64,000 nucleotides of DNA from Spiroplasma endosymbiont of Nebria brevicollis (GCF_964030895.1 NZ_OZ034986.1:744001-808000), one strand, 5' to 3'. Positions 30,557 through 41,812 are shown, counted from the first letter of the stretch. Notes: generated from the letters alone by a model not told the origin. Numbers and translations: made by a program.

Positions 30557-33069
30557 CTACAAAATTAAAGAACATTTTTGTGTTTTGGAATTGTTTTTTC
30601 TTGAGTTTTTTTGTATTTCTTCTTCTTGAACTTTTTGGACTAATTTTGCAACTTTAACACTATCTCCACTGTTGTAAGAAGCAAGTACAGGTTGTTTAAA
30701 AGAGCACTCTTTCATAGATGCTGTTTCACGAAGTGGTAGAAGTTGTTTTTTATTACTAACTTTATTTGGTTGTTTTAGTACATCATCACTAACTTCTAGT
30801 TCAGATATTTGTTTTTTAGTAGTTAATCAATTTGTTAGTGGTTTTTTACAACTTGTTAAACTATTATTTTGAGCGTCTTGTGCTGAAAGTTGTCGATCCT
30901 GATTTTGTGAATTGTCCAGATATTCGTTCATCGGGTCTATTGCTGTATTTTCACTTGCTTCAAGTTTTTCTTGAGAATCAATACTTTGTTTAAATTGTTC
31001 TAATTGCTTTGGTGGCAAGAAATTTAAAAAATCAATTGGTTTATTACTTTTAAAATCTCTGCGTCAAAAATCATCTAATACTTTGTCAATTTCAGCATCA
31101 TTTATTAATATAATGTTTTCAGGATTAAAATAAGTTTTTGTTGATAAATCTAATTCTAAAATTTGGTTTTTACTTTTTGAAGAATTTGAAGTACCTGAAA
31201 TTAATTTATGTTGTCCTTTTTCTTCATCAAAACCTAAATAAATGGCAGGTCGACCACTTTCATGGTCTTTTACTATATCCCGTTTTAAACGATAAACCAT
31301 AAATGAATCCTTTTTATTTTTTCAAGGTAAAGTATGTTTAATTGGCTGTGGAATAATCTCTGATTGTACTTTAGTAGTTATCCCCTTTGTTTCTGTTGGT
31401 AATAATCTTTCTGCTGATAATTTTTGTTGATAATCATAATAGGGGATTACTTTTGGTTGTGTATCAGTAATTTCTAATTTATTTGCTAAATTAAGTAATT
31501 CTTGCATTTTTTCAGGATTATTAACGCTAATATTTTCTTTTGAACAAGTATTATATATTTGTTCAATTATGTTTTTATTATCAATTGTATTTTTTCTTTG
31601 TTTAATTTTGTTAATTATTTCGAGGTTAGTTGAAAGTTGATTATTTTGTTTTTCACTAGTTATTTTATTTGTGTTTAAAGATTTAATAATCTTATTAACA
31701 CTTAAATTAATTTCAGAATTATTTTTTGCACGTTTAATTTCTTGCAAACTATTAGTAATCTCTTCAAGATTTTCTTGCTCTGAAGTTTTTAGTGCTTTAA
31801 TTTTAGGGACACCTTCTCTTTCTTCAACAATATTATTGGTGTTTTTTTCTTTCTTTTTAAAATTTACTTTTTGTGTTTTAATTTTGCTACGATCTGCTTT
31901 ACCTTTAGTTTTTTCTTTAATTTTTTGGTAAGTATCAACAGCCACATTTGGTTTATCTTCACTATTAAATAGGTGGCATTAATACGTTTGCTTGGGGTTG
32001 TGCTTCAAGTGCTGGATATTTTTCAGTTTCTTTATCAACAATACTTGTTAAATTATCAACTAAGTTCGCTAACATTACATTATGGGCATAGTTTGATTTA
32101 AAAGTGCTGAGCAAGTTATAATAACTTTCATCTTTTGGTAAGAGTAATAGTTTAATCTTTGAAGCAGCAAGAATATTTCCATAAAATAATCTATATTCGT
32201 CTTCTTCATCTGTTTTATTTTTAATTTTTGCTACAAGCGCATTAGTCAAATCCTTAAATTCTGGTTTTTCTTCTTTAAAATCTTCAATTTAATATCTGAA
32301 TTATTAATTTCTGTAGTTAATTCATTAAATAATTTATTAGTATTCGTAAAAAGTTTTGGTTTAAATTGTTGTTCTGTTTTTTTAGCGTCTACGTTTGTTT
32401 TATAAATTAATGCTAAATTGAGACTTTCAATATCGTTTTTCATTTTTTCTTGTAATGATAAATCTAGAGTTAACTCTGAAACTTGAAAATTATCTAATTC
32501 GTTGCTAAGAGTCATTTTAGGTTCTAGCATACAATATTTTTTTATTACTTCGTTCTCATGTTTTTTGTACTCATAATAAGTAGAATGATGATGTTGTAAG
32601 TAAGTGCTAATATTTTTTTCACAATTTGCTAATTGTAATCCTTGTCTAGCATAGCGATTAAGTAACCTAGGCACAAAATCAACAAGTAATTCCTCTTTTT
32701 TTTGCAGCATTTGCTTATAATAATCATTAAATTCTAGAATGCTTTTGTCTAATATCATATCACGAAAACTATTTTCTTTTCCTCTAATAGATGCAACAAC
32801 AGTATCAGGAACTACCTGTGATATTTGAGTACCCTTTTCTAATGCTTCAATTGGAAATTCTTTAATAAATAAAATAGCATCTTTATAACTTACTTTTAAT
32901 AATTTATTAAATACTTCAGTAGCATTTTTACTTTTATTAAAATTTTGTTTCACTCTTTTTCTGATAATGATGAAATGTTTTGCAAATCTATCAGATAATT
33001 ATTAATTGCTGTTTGATGTGCATCAGTTAATTCATGAACAAGTAGTAGTGGCTTTTCTTCTTCTGGCAT
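30557..33069 (-). pseudogene. Large hypothetical protein split by frameshifts
   Basis: ATG at 33069 (AAGGAG upstream) starts MPEEEKPLLLVHELTDAHQ. Four long segments follow in changing frames, with breaks near 32950, 32290 and 31965. The last (31945-30557) is open for over 460 codons including TGA Trp codons. The ancestral product would have had about 835 residues, largely helical and polar. A segment near 31270 reads RDIVKDHESGRPAIYLGF and HKLISGTS, which has a MazF/PemK-like look, but this is weak. No known family recognised; plasmid or mobile origin is possible. Confidence 0.5.
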
Positions 33070-33077
33070 ATTAGCTT

Positions 33078-33200
33078 TCTCCTTGTTTTATATATGTAGT
33101 GTCGCTAACATCATTGATTGAAAATTTTGATTTAATTGTTCTAATGTGGGGGATAATGTTTCAGGACTTTTTTACTTTTTTCAAAATCTATATTGTAATC
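33078..33200 (-). pseudogene. C-terminal remnant of a coding region
   Basis: Two short minus-strand segments, KDYNIDFEKSKK and SPETLSPTLEQLNQNFQSMM, in different frames end at TAA just upstream of the large broken gene. They look like the tail of a lost upstream gene. Too short to identify. Confidence 0.3.
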
Positions 33201-34055
33201 TTTTTGAAAAGGATTTGATGTTAAAAGGAAATACACCTATGAAATTAAAAAAGAAATCGTGAATTATTTCATTCGTAAAAATATTTTTACTGTTTCTTAA
33301 AAAATAATATTAACTTAAAAATAAAAAAATACTTGCCATTTATAAATATAAATAGTTAAGTATTTTATATACACTTTTTTAAGTTAATACTTATTATAAA
33401 TTATTTTTTAACCGTATTCAACCCTATAAGTAGAATAAATTTGTTTGCGGATAGGAATACCTATCTGTTTTTATTCTCCTTTAAAACAAATATAACTCCC
33501 AACTCCAATCTAAAATAAGTAATAGATTTAAAGAAATACTTATTTACAGTCTTTTCATAATAGAATGTTTTTTCAATTCACTTATTAATATTATTAAATA
33601 ATTTTAATAATGCTTTAGATGATATTTGAAAAAAAGAAAGAGGACATAATTCCAGAACTACTGCAACTTGAGTTGCATTTGGAACTAAAGATGACTTTAA
33701 TAATAACAGTTCTGTTTAGTTTACCATAAGTTAAGTGCTAATTGATATTTTTATCGTACAAGGTGCAGGTGACAATAAAGATTTATAAAGCAAGACTTTA
33801 ATTGAGATGACTTAGAAACCCAAAACTCAATAAAATCATATTTTAGGTCGTGTTGATTACTTTTTTTATTTTTCCCCTACTTTTCTCCAAAATTAAAGCA
33901 AAAATCACATCAATAAAAATATATTTCTTTTCCAAAACTTACCATTTAACAGCGTCTATTTCTTACCAAGAAACAATGACAAGATTATCCATGTTATAAT
34001 TTGAAACAGTATAAGAGAATAAAAATAGTAAAAAGAGAATACAAGGAGAGATACT
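33201..34055 (+). other. Non-coding stretch with hairpins and gene debris
   Basis: No intact gene. A 22-codon ORF (33240) is unlikely to be real. A hairpin GGATAGG/CCTATCT followed by TTTTT at 33448-33473 is a terminator. At 33605-33720 a plus-strand fragment WKKERGHNSRTTATWVAFGT is a gene remnant of unknown kind. A TATAAT box at 33995-34000 is a plausible -10 for the MATE gene. Confidence 0.5.
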
Positions 34056-35657
34056 ATGGATATCTATTTAACAAAACGCGAAAAAAAGTTTCGTTTTGCC
34101 AAACCTTGAATCACGATAACTTACTTTTGTATTCCTACCATTTTAATTATGGTCATTCAAGGTTTATATGATGTGGTTGATAAAACCCTAGCGTTACAAT
34201 TTGCAACCGGTGACTTAAGCACTAATGGTTGATATGTTAATGCTTACAATGCATTAAAAGGACTCACTGGAATTGATAAAGTTACTTCCATTCCAATTAA
34301 TGATATGCGTACTTTTATTAATATTGGTACCCAATATGGCTACCAAGTTTATAATTTACAATGAGCTTTTTCAGTCATGATTGGCTTAGGATGCGCATTA
34401 AATTTCTCAATGGCCTATGGACGAAGAGATAAAATAAAAATGCGACAAATTACAGGTAACGGTTTTGCTCTTACTAGTTTGTTTGGATTATTAGTCGGGG
34501 TTATTATGTTTTGTTTAATCTATCCTGGATTCAAAGCAATATTTATTACCGTTCAAATGGGAAACTTATATAATCCCATTACCCAACAAATTGCTTGACA
34601 ATATTGTTATCCCATGATTGTTGGTGCTCCCATGATGTTTTTAAGTTACTATGTTTTATCACTACTACGTAGTGAAGGAAGAAGTAATTTAACTATTATG
34701 ATGATTGTTAGTTCCTTAGCAATTAATATTGGTAGTTCCATTTTCTTTATGACAATATGCCATTTAGGAATGGTTGGCAGTATGTTAGGAACGGTAGTGG
34801 CATGAATTTGTCAAGTTATGATTGGCTTAATAATTATTGTAAAAATGCAAGATAGTAAAACTACTTTTGGTATCCAAGATGTCATCAAAATTGATAAATC
34901 AAATTTATTAGCATTTATGAAATTAGGTTTTCCTAATTTTTTAGCCAATGGTGCTTTAGTATTTACTTCATTTATTTCTACCATTTTAATAGTTCAATTA
35001 CCAAATCAAGACTATGAAAATCATGTTTCTATTCTCCAACAATTAATGTCTTCTATTGCCCCATGAATGATTTTAATTGTTTCGGTTGGTGCTGGTATTA
35101 CCCAAGGTGCACGTAGTATTATTGCTTATAATTACGGTGCTAAAAAATATAATCGCATTTGACAAATATTAAAACGAACTAGTACTTTATTAATTATTTG
35201 GTTTAGTTTAATGTTAATAGTGTTTATTAGTTTTGGCAAAGAAATGATGGAAATGTTTGCCTTTCCTGCTAACTATTCGACCAAGTATCAATGATGATTA
35301 GTATTAAACTTTATGTCTTATCCATTCTGTGCTGTTACTTATATTTGTTTAACTTTATTTCAAGGCACTAATAAATCTTTATTAGCTACCATTAGTAATA
35401 GTTTACGAACAATTGTTGTGGCTTTACCATGTATTGGTATTGGATTTGTTATTAGTATGGCTACTGGTAATGCCATTTACTATTATGGATTTATTGGTTT
35501 AACTGATTTATTTAGTGCTGCTATTTTAATTCCGATTCTCGTTTATAAGTGAAAAAAACATCGTAATAATTTAATTGATGTTACAGATAACTTACAAGAA
35601 CAACAATTTGTTGAACCAATGGTTACTACTCATGAAGTATTAATGGTTAGTAAATAA
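34056..35657 (+). CDS. MATE family multidrug/sodium antiporter
   Basis: A 533-residue protein with about twelve membrane spans and the internal two-fold layout of MATE carriers. Typical pieces: PTILIMVIQGLYDVVD (first span with Asp), SMAYGRRDK, MFLSYYVLSLLRSEGRSN, GITQGARSIIAYNYGAKKYNR, and ICLTLFQGTNKSLLATI. It exports cationic or other small molecules using an ion gradient. Ribosome binding site AAGGAGAG. A long hydrophilic loop (about residues 50-85) after span 1 is larger than usual. Single gene on the plus strand. Confidence 0.92.
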
Positions 35658-35658
35658 A

Positions 35659-35696
35659 ATATGGTTAATAATCAATAACGTGATTATTAACCATAT
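35659..35696. terminator. Hairpin terminator between convergent genes
   Basis: A perfect 15-bp stem (ATATGGTTAATAATC and complement) with an 8-base loop lies directly after the MATE stop, before a minus-strand gene that runs toward it. Confidence 0.65.
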
Positions 35697-35725
35697 AGAT
35701 TAAAAAGAGAGAGAAAATTTAATAA

Positions 35726-36277
35726 TTAGTCTTTCATGTTATCGCCATTATAAGCAACAGCAACAGAAGATGAATTAATAATTTGATTATTTAAATTTAA
35801 GTTTTTATTTAGACCAATATTACTGATGACAGAAACACTTGATACTGGTAAAGTACGAACACGAAATGATAAATCATGAATTTCTGTTTCATTTAACACA
35901 CGTAGTTGGACATCAATTAAATATTGAGCGCCAATTCTAAAATTTTTAATTCAAGTAAGACGATTTAGGTTAGCATAGCAAACATTATCTTCTAAAAAAT
36001 TTAAGATAGCATTGTTACTTGATTTTTTTAAATTAATAAGTGCTAAGTTATCACCAATTGACCCTAAATTTTGTTCATGATGTTCAACTGATGTTTTAAT
36101 AATCGGAATTACTAAACATTTTTTATCAGGAGTTTGTGTTCAAATGATAACTGGTTCGAGAATACAACCAATACAATATTGGTAATTACAGTTAGCATTC
36201 TCACATCTAGTTTCGTTAGTAGTTTTCGTTAATGGAACATTAGCAAAGTAAATGCCACAATTGGTAAGACTTTGCAT
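35726..36277 (-). CDS. Hypothetical protein with an N-terminal Cys cluster
   Basis: A 183-residue soluble protein. Residues 22-38 contain five Cys in CENANCNYQYCIGC and nearby, and could bind a metal. The remainder has a mixed beta pattern with RIGAQYLIDVQLRVLNETE. No signal peptide or membrane span. Monocistronic, converging on the MATE gene. Family not recognised. Confidence 0.65.
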
Positions 36278-36666
36278 TTAATGAACCTCATTTTCTCAAA
36301 ATTATTTATACTAAATCTAAGTTTAATTACCATAAAGGAGTAAATTTGAATCTAAATTTATTATTTTAAATGCTAATGATATAAATTTCTAAAAGATTTT
36401 TTATCATTAATATTATGTGTAAGTTTTGGGTTTAAGGGTAAATATGGAAATAAATTTTATTTGTGAAATTGGAATAGATATTAAATTGTATTTTTAAATC
36501 TAATAAAAACTTATATCAATTGAATTAAAACATAAAAACCCTTATCTGAATGTATTATCCAAATAAGAGCATAAAACCAAATTTACAATTTTAAATTAAT
36601 TAAACTATTTGTTAATTGTCCTAATAATAGGACAATATAATTATAACAGACATAGATATTTATTCA
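36278..36666. other. Gene-free stretch upstream of the IS
   Basis: Very AT-rich, no ORF. It holds one hairpin at 36615-36636 (ATTGTCCTA and complement), probably the terminator of whatever was transcribed toward it. It was probably once the downstream flank of the nuclease gene now at 38289. Confidence 0.4.
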
Positions 36667-36695
36667 ATAGATGCTTGCTAAATAGATAGAATAAT
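36667..36695. repeat. 29-bp direct repeat, left copy (target duplication)
   Basis: Begins ATAGATGCTTGCTAAATAGA and is identical to 38261-38289. The two copies exactly flank the IS, so they are best read as its target-site duplication. Confidence 0.85.
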
Positions 36696-38260
36696 GTCGT
36701 TATCTTATGATAATGTCTTACTAGTTATCTTTTGATTATGTCTCAACCTAAGGTTAAAATAATACCTTAGGTATCATATGAGAAAGGTAGTACTAAGAAT
36801 GAATTAGAAAAATATGAAGTTATTAAAAACTTAGTAGAAAAGAAAGGTAGTAAAAGAAGAACTAGTATTAAACTAAATTGTTCTTTACGAACTATTGATA
36901 GATTAATAAACAAATTTAATAACCAAGGTAAAGAAGGATTTGTCCATGGTAATCGCAATCGAAAACCAAGAAAAACTAAAGATGAAAACATTACTAAAAC
37001 GGTTCTTGAAACATATCAAAGCAAAGTATATAGTAATAGTAATTTCAAACATTTTAGTGAACTACTAGCAACCAATAAAAACATTACAGTATCATACAAT
37101 TTTGTTCATAAAACACTTACTAGAACAGGGATTTTATCACCAAAATGTCAGCGTATTACTAAAAAAAGGAAAGCCAAAGCAGAAAAGGAACAACAAAAAA
37201 TGTTAGACATTAAAATACCAGAAAAAATAGAAGAAAAAACTATAGAAGTAGAGATTTTATCTGAAACAAAAGTATCGAGAATAATATCAAATTCATTAGC
37301 TCATCCAAGAAAAGAAAGAAAAAAATATTTTGGTGAACAAATCCAAATGGATGCTTCTGATCATCTTTGAATTAATGGTGAAAAATGACATTTACACATT
37401 GGAATTGATGATAGCACATCAAGGATTGTTGGTGCATACTTTACACCAGAAGAAACATTAGTAGGGTACTATACTATCCTCAATCAAATTCTAACTGAAT
37501 ATGGAATACCATATGAAATTAAAACCGATAATAGAACCGTATTTAAGTATGGGGCAAAAGAAGAAAAAGAAAATCCTTCTCCCAAAAATCAAGAGAAGGA
37601 CTCACATACCCAGTTTGCTTATGCATGTAAACAGTTAGGCATAGAACAAAACAACATCAGTAGCACAAGAAAAAGGGCGTGTAGAACGTTGTTTGGCACT
37701 TTACAGTCAAGACTAATTACCGAACTTAAGATTGCTAATGTCAAAACAATTGAAGCAGCAAATGAGTTCCTTAAAATGTATATTACTAAGCATAATGGAC
37801 AGTTTGCACTTCATGCTAATCTTAGCACATCAGTGTTCGGACCACAACCAAAATGTGAAGTTATTAATCAAACTTTTGCAATCTTAAGTTCAAGAAAAAC
37901 TAATAATGGTTGTGGTATCAATTTTCAGAATAAATATTATCAACCATATAAAGATAATAAAATTGTAACTTTTAAAAGCAAAACAAAATGCTTAGTAATT
38001 CAATGTTTTGACAAACAATTAGTAGCTTCAATTGAAGAGAAAATTTATGAACTAAGAGAGTTAAATAAGCATCAATCAATATCTAAAAATTTTGATTTAG
38101 ATGTCCCTGAAGCAGAACAAGAAAAGAAAAAATATGTCCCACCAATGACTCATCCTTGAAAAACTAAGTCCTGATAAAATTATCTAAATTCACAAAATAA
38201 GGGTCATAAAAATTCTGGGGATGTTTAAAGAATTTTGAGACATAATCAAAAGTCATTGAC
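36696..38260 (+). mobile_element. Insertion sequence with imperfect terminal inverted repeats
   Basis: A 1565-bp element. Both ends begin GTC, and the outer 25 bases are imperfect inverted repeats (left GTCGTTATCTTATGATAATG, right complement GTCAATGACTTTTGATTATG). A second copy of the left repeat lies just inside (about 36713-36742) and contains the transposase ATG. It carries one DDE-type transposase gene with an N-terminal helix-turn-helix. A 29-bp target duplication is unusually long for this transposase type. Confidence 0.8.
36738..38177 (+). pseudogene. DDE integrase-type transposase, inactivated
   Basis: Reading from ATG 36738 the frame is stopped by TAG at 36768 (codon 11), then stays open to 38177 (about 470 codons, TGA as Trp). 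It has a helix-turn-helix (SIKLNCSLRTIDRLINKF), the first Asp in QIQMDASDHLWI and the second in YEIKTDNRTVF. The segment that should read KGRVERLFGT is out of frame at about 37645-37689: the +1 frame encodes QEKGRVER there, while the open frame gives RKRACRT. Two compensating indels therefore remove the catalytic Glu. Confidence 0.8.
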
Positions 38261-38289
38261 ATAGATGCTTGCTAAATAGATAGAATAAT
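38261..38289. repeat. 29-bp direct repeat, right copy
   Basis: Identical to 36667-36695. Its last base is the first base of the complement of the nuclease stop codon, so the IS landed exactly at the 3' end of that gene without damaging it. Confidence 0.85.
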
Positions 38290-38849
38290 TAACTAAGTTC
38301 TTTAAAAAAATCATCCATTTTAAAATAATCAATACTATGGTCAAATGTTGATGAATAAATAATTTTAAAACTTAAAGAAATACGATTTTCATCATTTAAT
38401 CTTTGAACTTTATCTTTTAATTTATATCTAATATTTTTAATATTTCTAATACTACGATCAGTTTCACGTCTAATATCAAACACAAAAAAACATTTTATTT
38501 CATTAAATAAAATCTCACGATTGGTATCAATATTATGTTGAAAACAACTAAAAGTATCCATAAATTTTTTTGATAAATCACTAACAATATCTTCATGAAA
38601 ATGTTTTTGAATTTTAAATTCAATAAATAAAAACTCATTTTTTTTGTTAAAAGTAATAGCATCAATTGATTTAACACCACGAGTACGATTACAACATAAT
38701 ATTTTTAAATTATCACCATCAATAGCATATTCATTAGAATCTGATGAGTACGTCTTAGAAGCAGTACTATATGAAAGCGTACGAAAAGTCTTTTTATTTT
38801 TTTTATAAATCTTAATTAAATTACTTTTTAATGTCTCATTTAAATTCAT
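38289..38849 (-). CDS. Putative PD-(D/E)XK-type nuclease, ATPase partner
   Basis: A 186-residue protein. The pattern VKSIDAITF followed by EFLFIEFKIQ gives D63 and E77-x-K79, which fits a PD-(D/E)XK nuclease core (D, then E-x-K in the next strand). The C-terminal half is charged and helical. Its ATG overlaps the ATPase stop by 14 bp, so the two are translationally coupled and probably form one complex. By analogy with ATPase-nuclease pairs (OLD-like, PARIS, Septu) a phage-defence role is likely but unproven. Other option: a small restriction-like or DNA-repair nuclease. Confidence 0.5.
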   Translation of the reverse strand: MNLNETLKSNLIKIYKKNKKTFRTLSYSTASKTYSSDSNEYAIDGDNLKILCCNRTRGVKSIDAITFNKKNEFLFIEFKIQKHFHEDIVSDLSKKFMDTFSCFQHNIDTNREILFNEIKCFFVFDIRRETDRSIRNIKNIRYKLKDKVQRLNDENRISLSFKIIYSSTFDHSIDYFKMDDFFKELS

Positions 38850-40320
38850 ACTTATCCAACTCCCTGTATGGATAGCTTAAAGCTTCGTTAATATGGTCTA
38901 AACTATTCTCTTCTATTATACAAGAATTAAAATTTTTATCTTTATTAATGAAATTATACTTAAATGTTAAGTCTTTAAAGTCACGATTTGACAATGAAGT
39001 AATAGTTTCAATAATATAAGGACTATGTGTTGAAACTACTAATTTAAAATTAACAATCCGAGCAATGTCTAATAATAAACGAGCAAACAAATATTGTCAT
39101 TCGGGATGGATATAAGCTTCGGGTTCATCAATAATAACTAAATTACCTTCTTTAAAGAAACCATTACTAATCATTGTTTTAAATGCTTCAATAATTTTTA
39201 AACCACGTGATGAATTAGAAAACTTAACAGTTACCCCTTTTTTAGTTAAACTACCATTTTCCAAGTTGATTTTATTCTCAAAAGCAAAGTAATTATATAG
39301 TTCCTTACTAATTTTTTCTTTAACAAGGACAGCTTTTAAATTACTGTAACGTTCAGTTTCATCGTCATCACTAATCTTACTTTTAAAATCGTCTAAGTAA
39401 TTACATTTTTTAAATTTAAAAATATTATTAATAGATAATTTTAATCTTTCAGTTTCTAACATATACTCAGAAGTTTTTTGAATACGTTTTTCTTCCATCA
39501 TTAAATCTAAAATTTGATCAGTGTCACTAATATACGTAGCATCAAGGACAGGGTTTTCAATAATGTTTTCTAAATAATTAAATTCATTTTCCAATTCAAA
39601 CTCATTATTTGCTTTAATAATAATACTTAATGTTTTTTTGTTATCCAAACTAAGTTTTAACTGACTATCTTCATTACTACAGTTTTTATTTTTTAGTGTT
39701 TCACTATGAAAATTTTCTGATAAGATGTTGGACATTAAATAAGAAATAATATCTTTTTTATCATTAGTGAAAAATATTAAAATTTCTTCAATATCTTTAT
39801 TAATAGTATTAATAACATACTTAATAGTTTTTATTTTGTAGGCATCCTTATTAGTATTAATATCAATTTTTTGTAAAGTAATAATAATTAATTCATCATT
39901 CTTTTTCAATAACTTATTACAATCTTTTAATAAACTAATTCAAAAATCATTAAATTTTTCTTGTTTATTATCAAAATTTTCTACTCATTTTTGTAAAAAC
40001 ATTTTATTACTTATATTAAGTTGTTCATAAATCGTATTAATTTCTTTAAATAGTGGTGTTTCTTTATCTTTATTACTAAAGTTAGTTTCGATAAAAGTAT
40101 CAATCGAACTTTCGATTTGTTTGAATGTACTTTCAATAAAACTAAGAAAATTTTTAACAACTTGTGATTCAATATCACTAGTAGCAATTTTCATCATAGC
40201 AAAAACTAAACGGCTTAAATAACTTTTACCAGTATCATTAATACCAGCAATCACTGTAATATCACCGATATTTAAAGTAGTATCTTTAAATGGCCCAATG
40301 TTTTTTATTTTTAATTTCAT
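38836..40320 (-). CDS. AAA-type (AAA_15/OLD-like) ATPase
   Basis: A 494-residue ABC/SMC-like ATPase. Walker A GINDTGKSY lies at residues 26-34, directly after the LKIKNIGPFKDTTL start seen in OLD/RecF-like proteins. A long coiled middle follows, then signature-like FSNSSRGLKIIEAF, Walker B LVIIDEPEAYIHPEWQ and H-loop VSTHSPYIIETI. No TOPRIM domain; the partner gene supplies a nuclease-like domain instead. ATG at 40320 has AAAGGTGAG upstream. In defence systems such ATPases sense phage components and control a toxic effector. Confidence 0.75.
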
Positions 40321-40483
40321 GTGTAACTCACCTTTATATATTTTTAAATATTTTAAATCATACAAATATCATACCATTTAAGACTAGATAGATGGCAAAT
40401 ATTGAGTATTTTACTTATTACTAATAATGAGAAAATTAAAATATGGTTGACAAATGAAGCACGAATTATATTTTAAAACTTAT

Positions 40484-41314
40484 TTACTGAGGACTACCAC
40501 AATAAAAAGCATTAACTACTATTATTTTACCAAAACTTACTTGTAGCCAGACCGGAGTTGTCGTAAATGTTTCAACCACAGACATACTGTTATCAGTTCA
40601 AGTTAGTGATGGTGTTGCAGATAAAAAGTTAAGTAAAGCAGCTCATTGATTTTGTTTATCATTACTATTTAAATTTAAAGTACAATTACGAGAAAAAGCA
40701 TTAATAGTAAAACCACAAATTTTATTTAAAGCAATATTGTTTGAGTTAACTAACTGTGTTGCTAGTTGGGGAATATTTAAATAATTATTATTTAATGTAT
40801 CTAAATGATATGTTTTCAAAGTTTTATTATTTAGTTTGACACTAACTTCGATAGTACCACCAGAAATTTGATAATCCCAACTACCAGCAGTTATCTTGCC
40901 ATGATTAACATTATCAATAACAGCAGTTAGATTACTAATATCATCAACATCTTGGCTACTATATATTGTTTCAATACCACCAGAAATAAATCCTAACTGT
41001 CTTAATAAATTAGCCGTTTGAAGGTTTTTGGCCGTAAAATCATTACCATTACTAATCAATAATTGCTCTTTGAAATTAGTCTCAGTAATAATTTTACTAT
41101 TAATAAAAATTTCATACATATTTGTTTGGGCATTATACTGTAATTTTTGTTCTATTTTTGAGATATTATCATCACTATTTCATCCTAATAACAAAGCAAA
41201 CTCTGAATCAACTTGTGGTTGATTTCATGCTAAAATTTTACTATGTGCATTAATACTTGTTAAAGATACACTACCAATCATAATAGCACCTAGAAATCGT
41301 AATATAACTTTCAT
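40484..41314 (-). CDS. Secreted hypothetical protein
   Basis: A 276-residue protein with a signal peptide MKVILRFLGAIMIGSVSLTS and likely cleavage after SINA; no lipobox Cys. The mature part has few Cys, mixed strand and helix content, and the piece GGIETIYSSQDVDD recalls GGIETVSQQ in one of the surface proteins of the neighbouring cluster. Family not recognised. It is likely cell-surface or released. Three TGA Trp codons near the end. Confidence 0.65.
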
Positions 41315-41487
41315 AATCGTTACCTCTTTGCATAACCATTAGCATAAATGGTATTAAAATCTAAATAATAAATATTACATAAATAATAATAGTTATTTTC
41401 TAATTTATATTATACATAAAATTTTAAAATATTAATAATCTTTATACTATCATATGTCATCTAGAATAATTAAAAAATAAGAATAAA

Positions 41488-41519
41488 AGTATCTTTGTAA
41501 AAGATTTTACAAAGATACT
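41488..41519 (-). terminator. Terminator after the zinc-ribbon genes
   Basis: A 14-bp stem AGTATCTTTGTAAA with its complement, followed on the minus strand by TTTTATTCTTATTTTTT. Directly downstream of the 41-residue zinc-ribbon gene. Confidence 0.75.
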
Positions 41520-41526
41520 GAACAAT

Positions 41527-41652
41527 TTATTTAACTTGATTAGCACAGATTTTACATATGTTTTTCATCATAGAACCATCAGGATTAGTAGCAATTTCGT
41601 GTTCTTCCGTAGTAATACCACAACCAGAGCATTTCATATTTATATCTTTCAT
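41527..41652 (-). CDS. 41-residue zinc-ribbon protein
   Basis: MKDINMKCSGCGITT then ICKICANQVK: two CxxC pairs at residues 8-11 and 33-36, a complete zinc ribbon. Ribosome binding site GAGAGG. Lies just downstream of a second tiny zinc-ribbon gene; both are too small for enzymes. The resemblance to ribosomal L33/L36-type ribbons is only in size and ligands. Confidence 0.65.
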   Translation of the reverse strand: MKDINMKCSGCGITTEEHEIATNPDGSMMKNICKICANQVK

Positions 41653-41689
41653 TATTTTCCTCTCTCCTTTTTTTATTTAATTTTAAAAA

Positions 41690-41812
41690 TTAACGATTAG
41701 CACATTCTGGACATTTCATTGCTTTTTGTGCTTTTTTAGAGTTTAAAGCAAGGTCGTTACCATTAATTTCCTTATTGCAATCAACACAATGTAATACTTT
41801 TCTTTCAGACAT
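41690..41812 (-). CDS. 40-residue zinc-ribbon protein
   Basis: MSERKVLHCVDCNKEIN then MKCPECANR: two CxxC pairs (residues 9-12 and 34-37). The start follows a run of six G (AAGGGGGG). Likely co-transcribed with the next zinc-ribbon gene. Function unknown; it could bind nucleic acid. Confidence 0.65.
   Translation of the reverse strand: MSERKVLHCVDCNKEINGNDLALNSKKAQKAMKCPECANR

Noticed and set aside
31064-31300. Separate MazF/PemK toxin gene
   Set aside because: The RDIV..RPAIYLGF segment lies in the middle of one long open frame (31945-30557) with a TGA Trp before it, so it is a domain at most.
33240-33308. 22-residue hydrophobic peptide (toxin-like) on the plus strand
   Set aside because: A start site with AAAGGA exists, but the ORF is very short, has no antisense RNA signature and lies among gene debris.
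38495-38680. Second ORF within the nuclease gene
   Set aside because: It is an alternative frame of a gene with a convincing motif pattern and coupled start.
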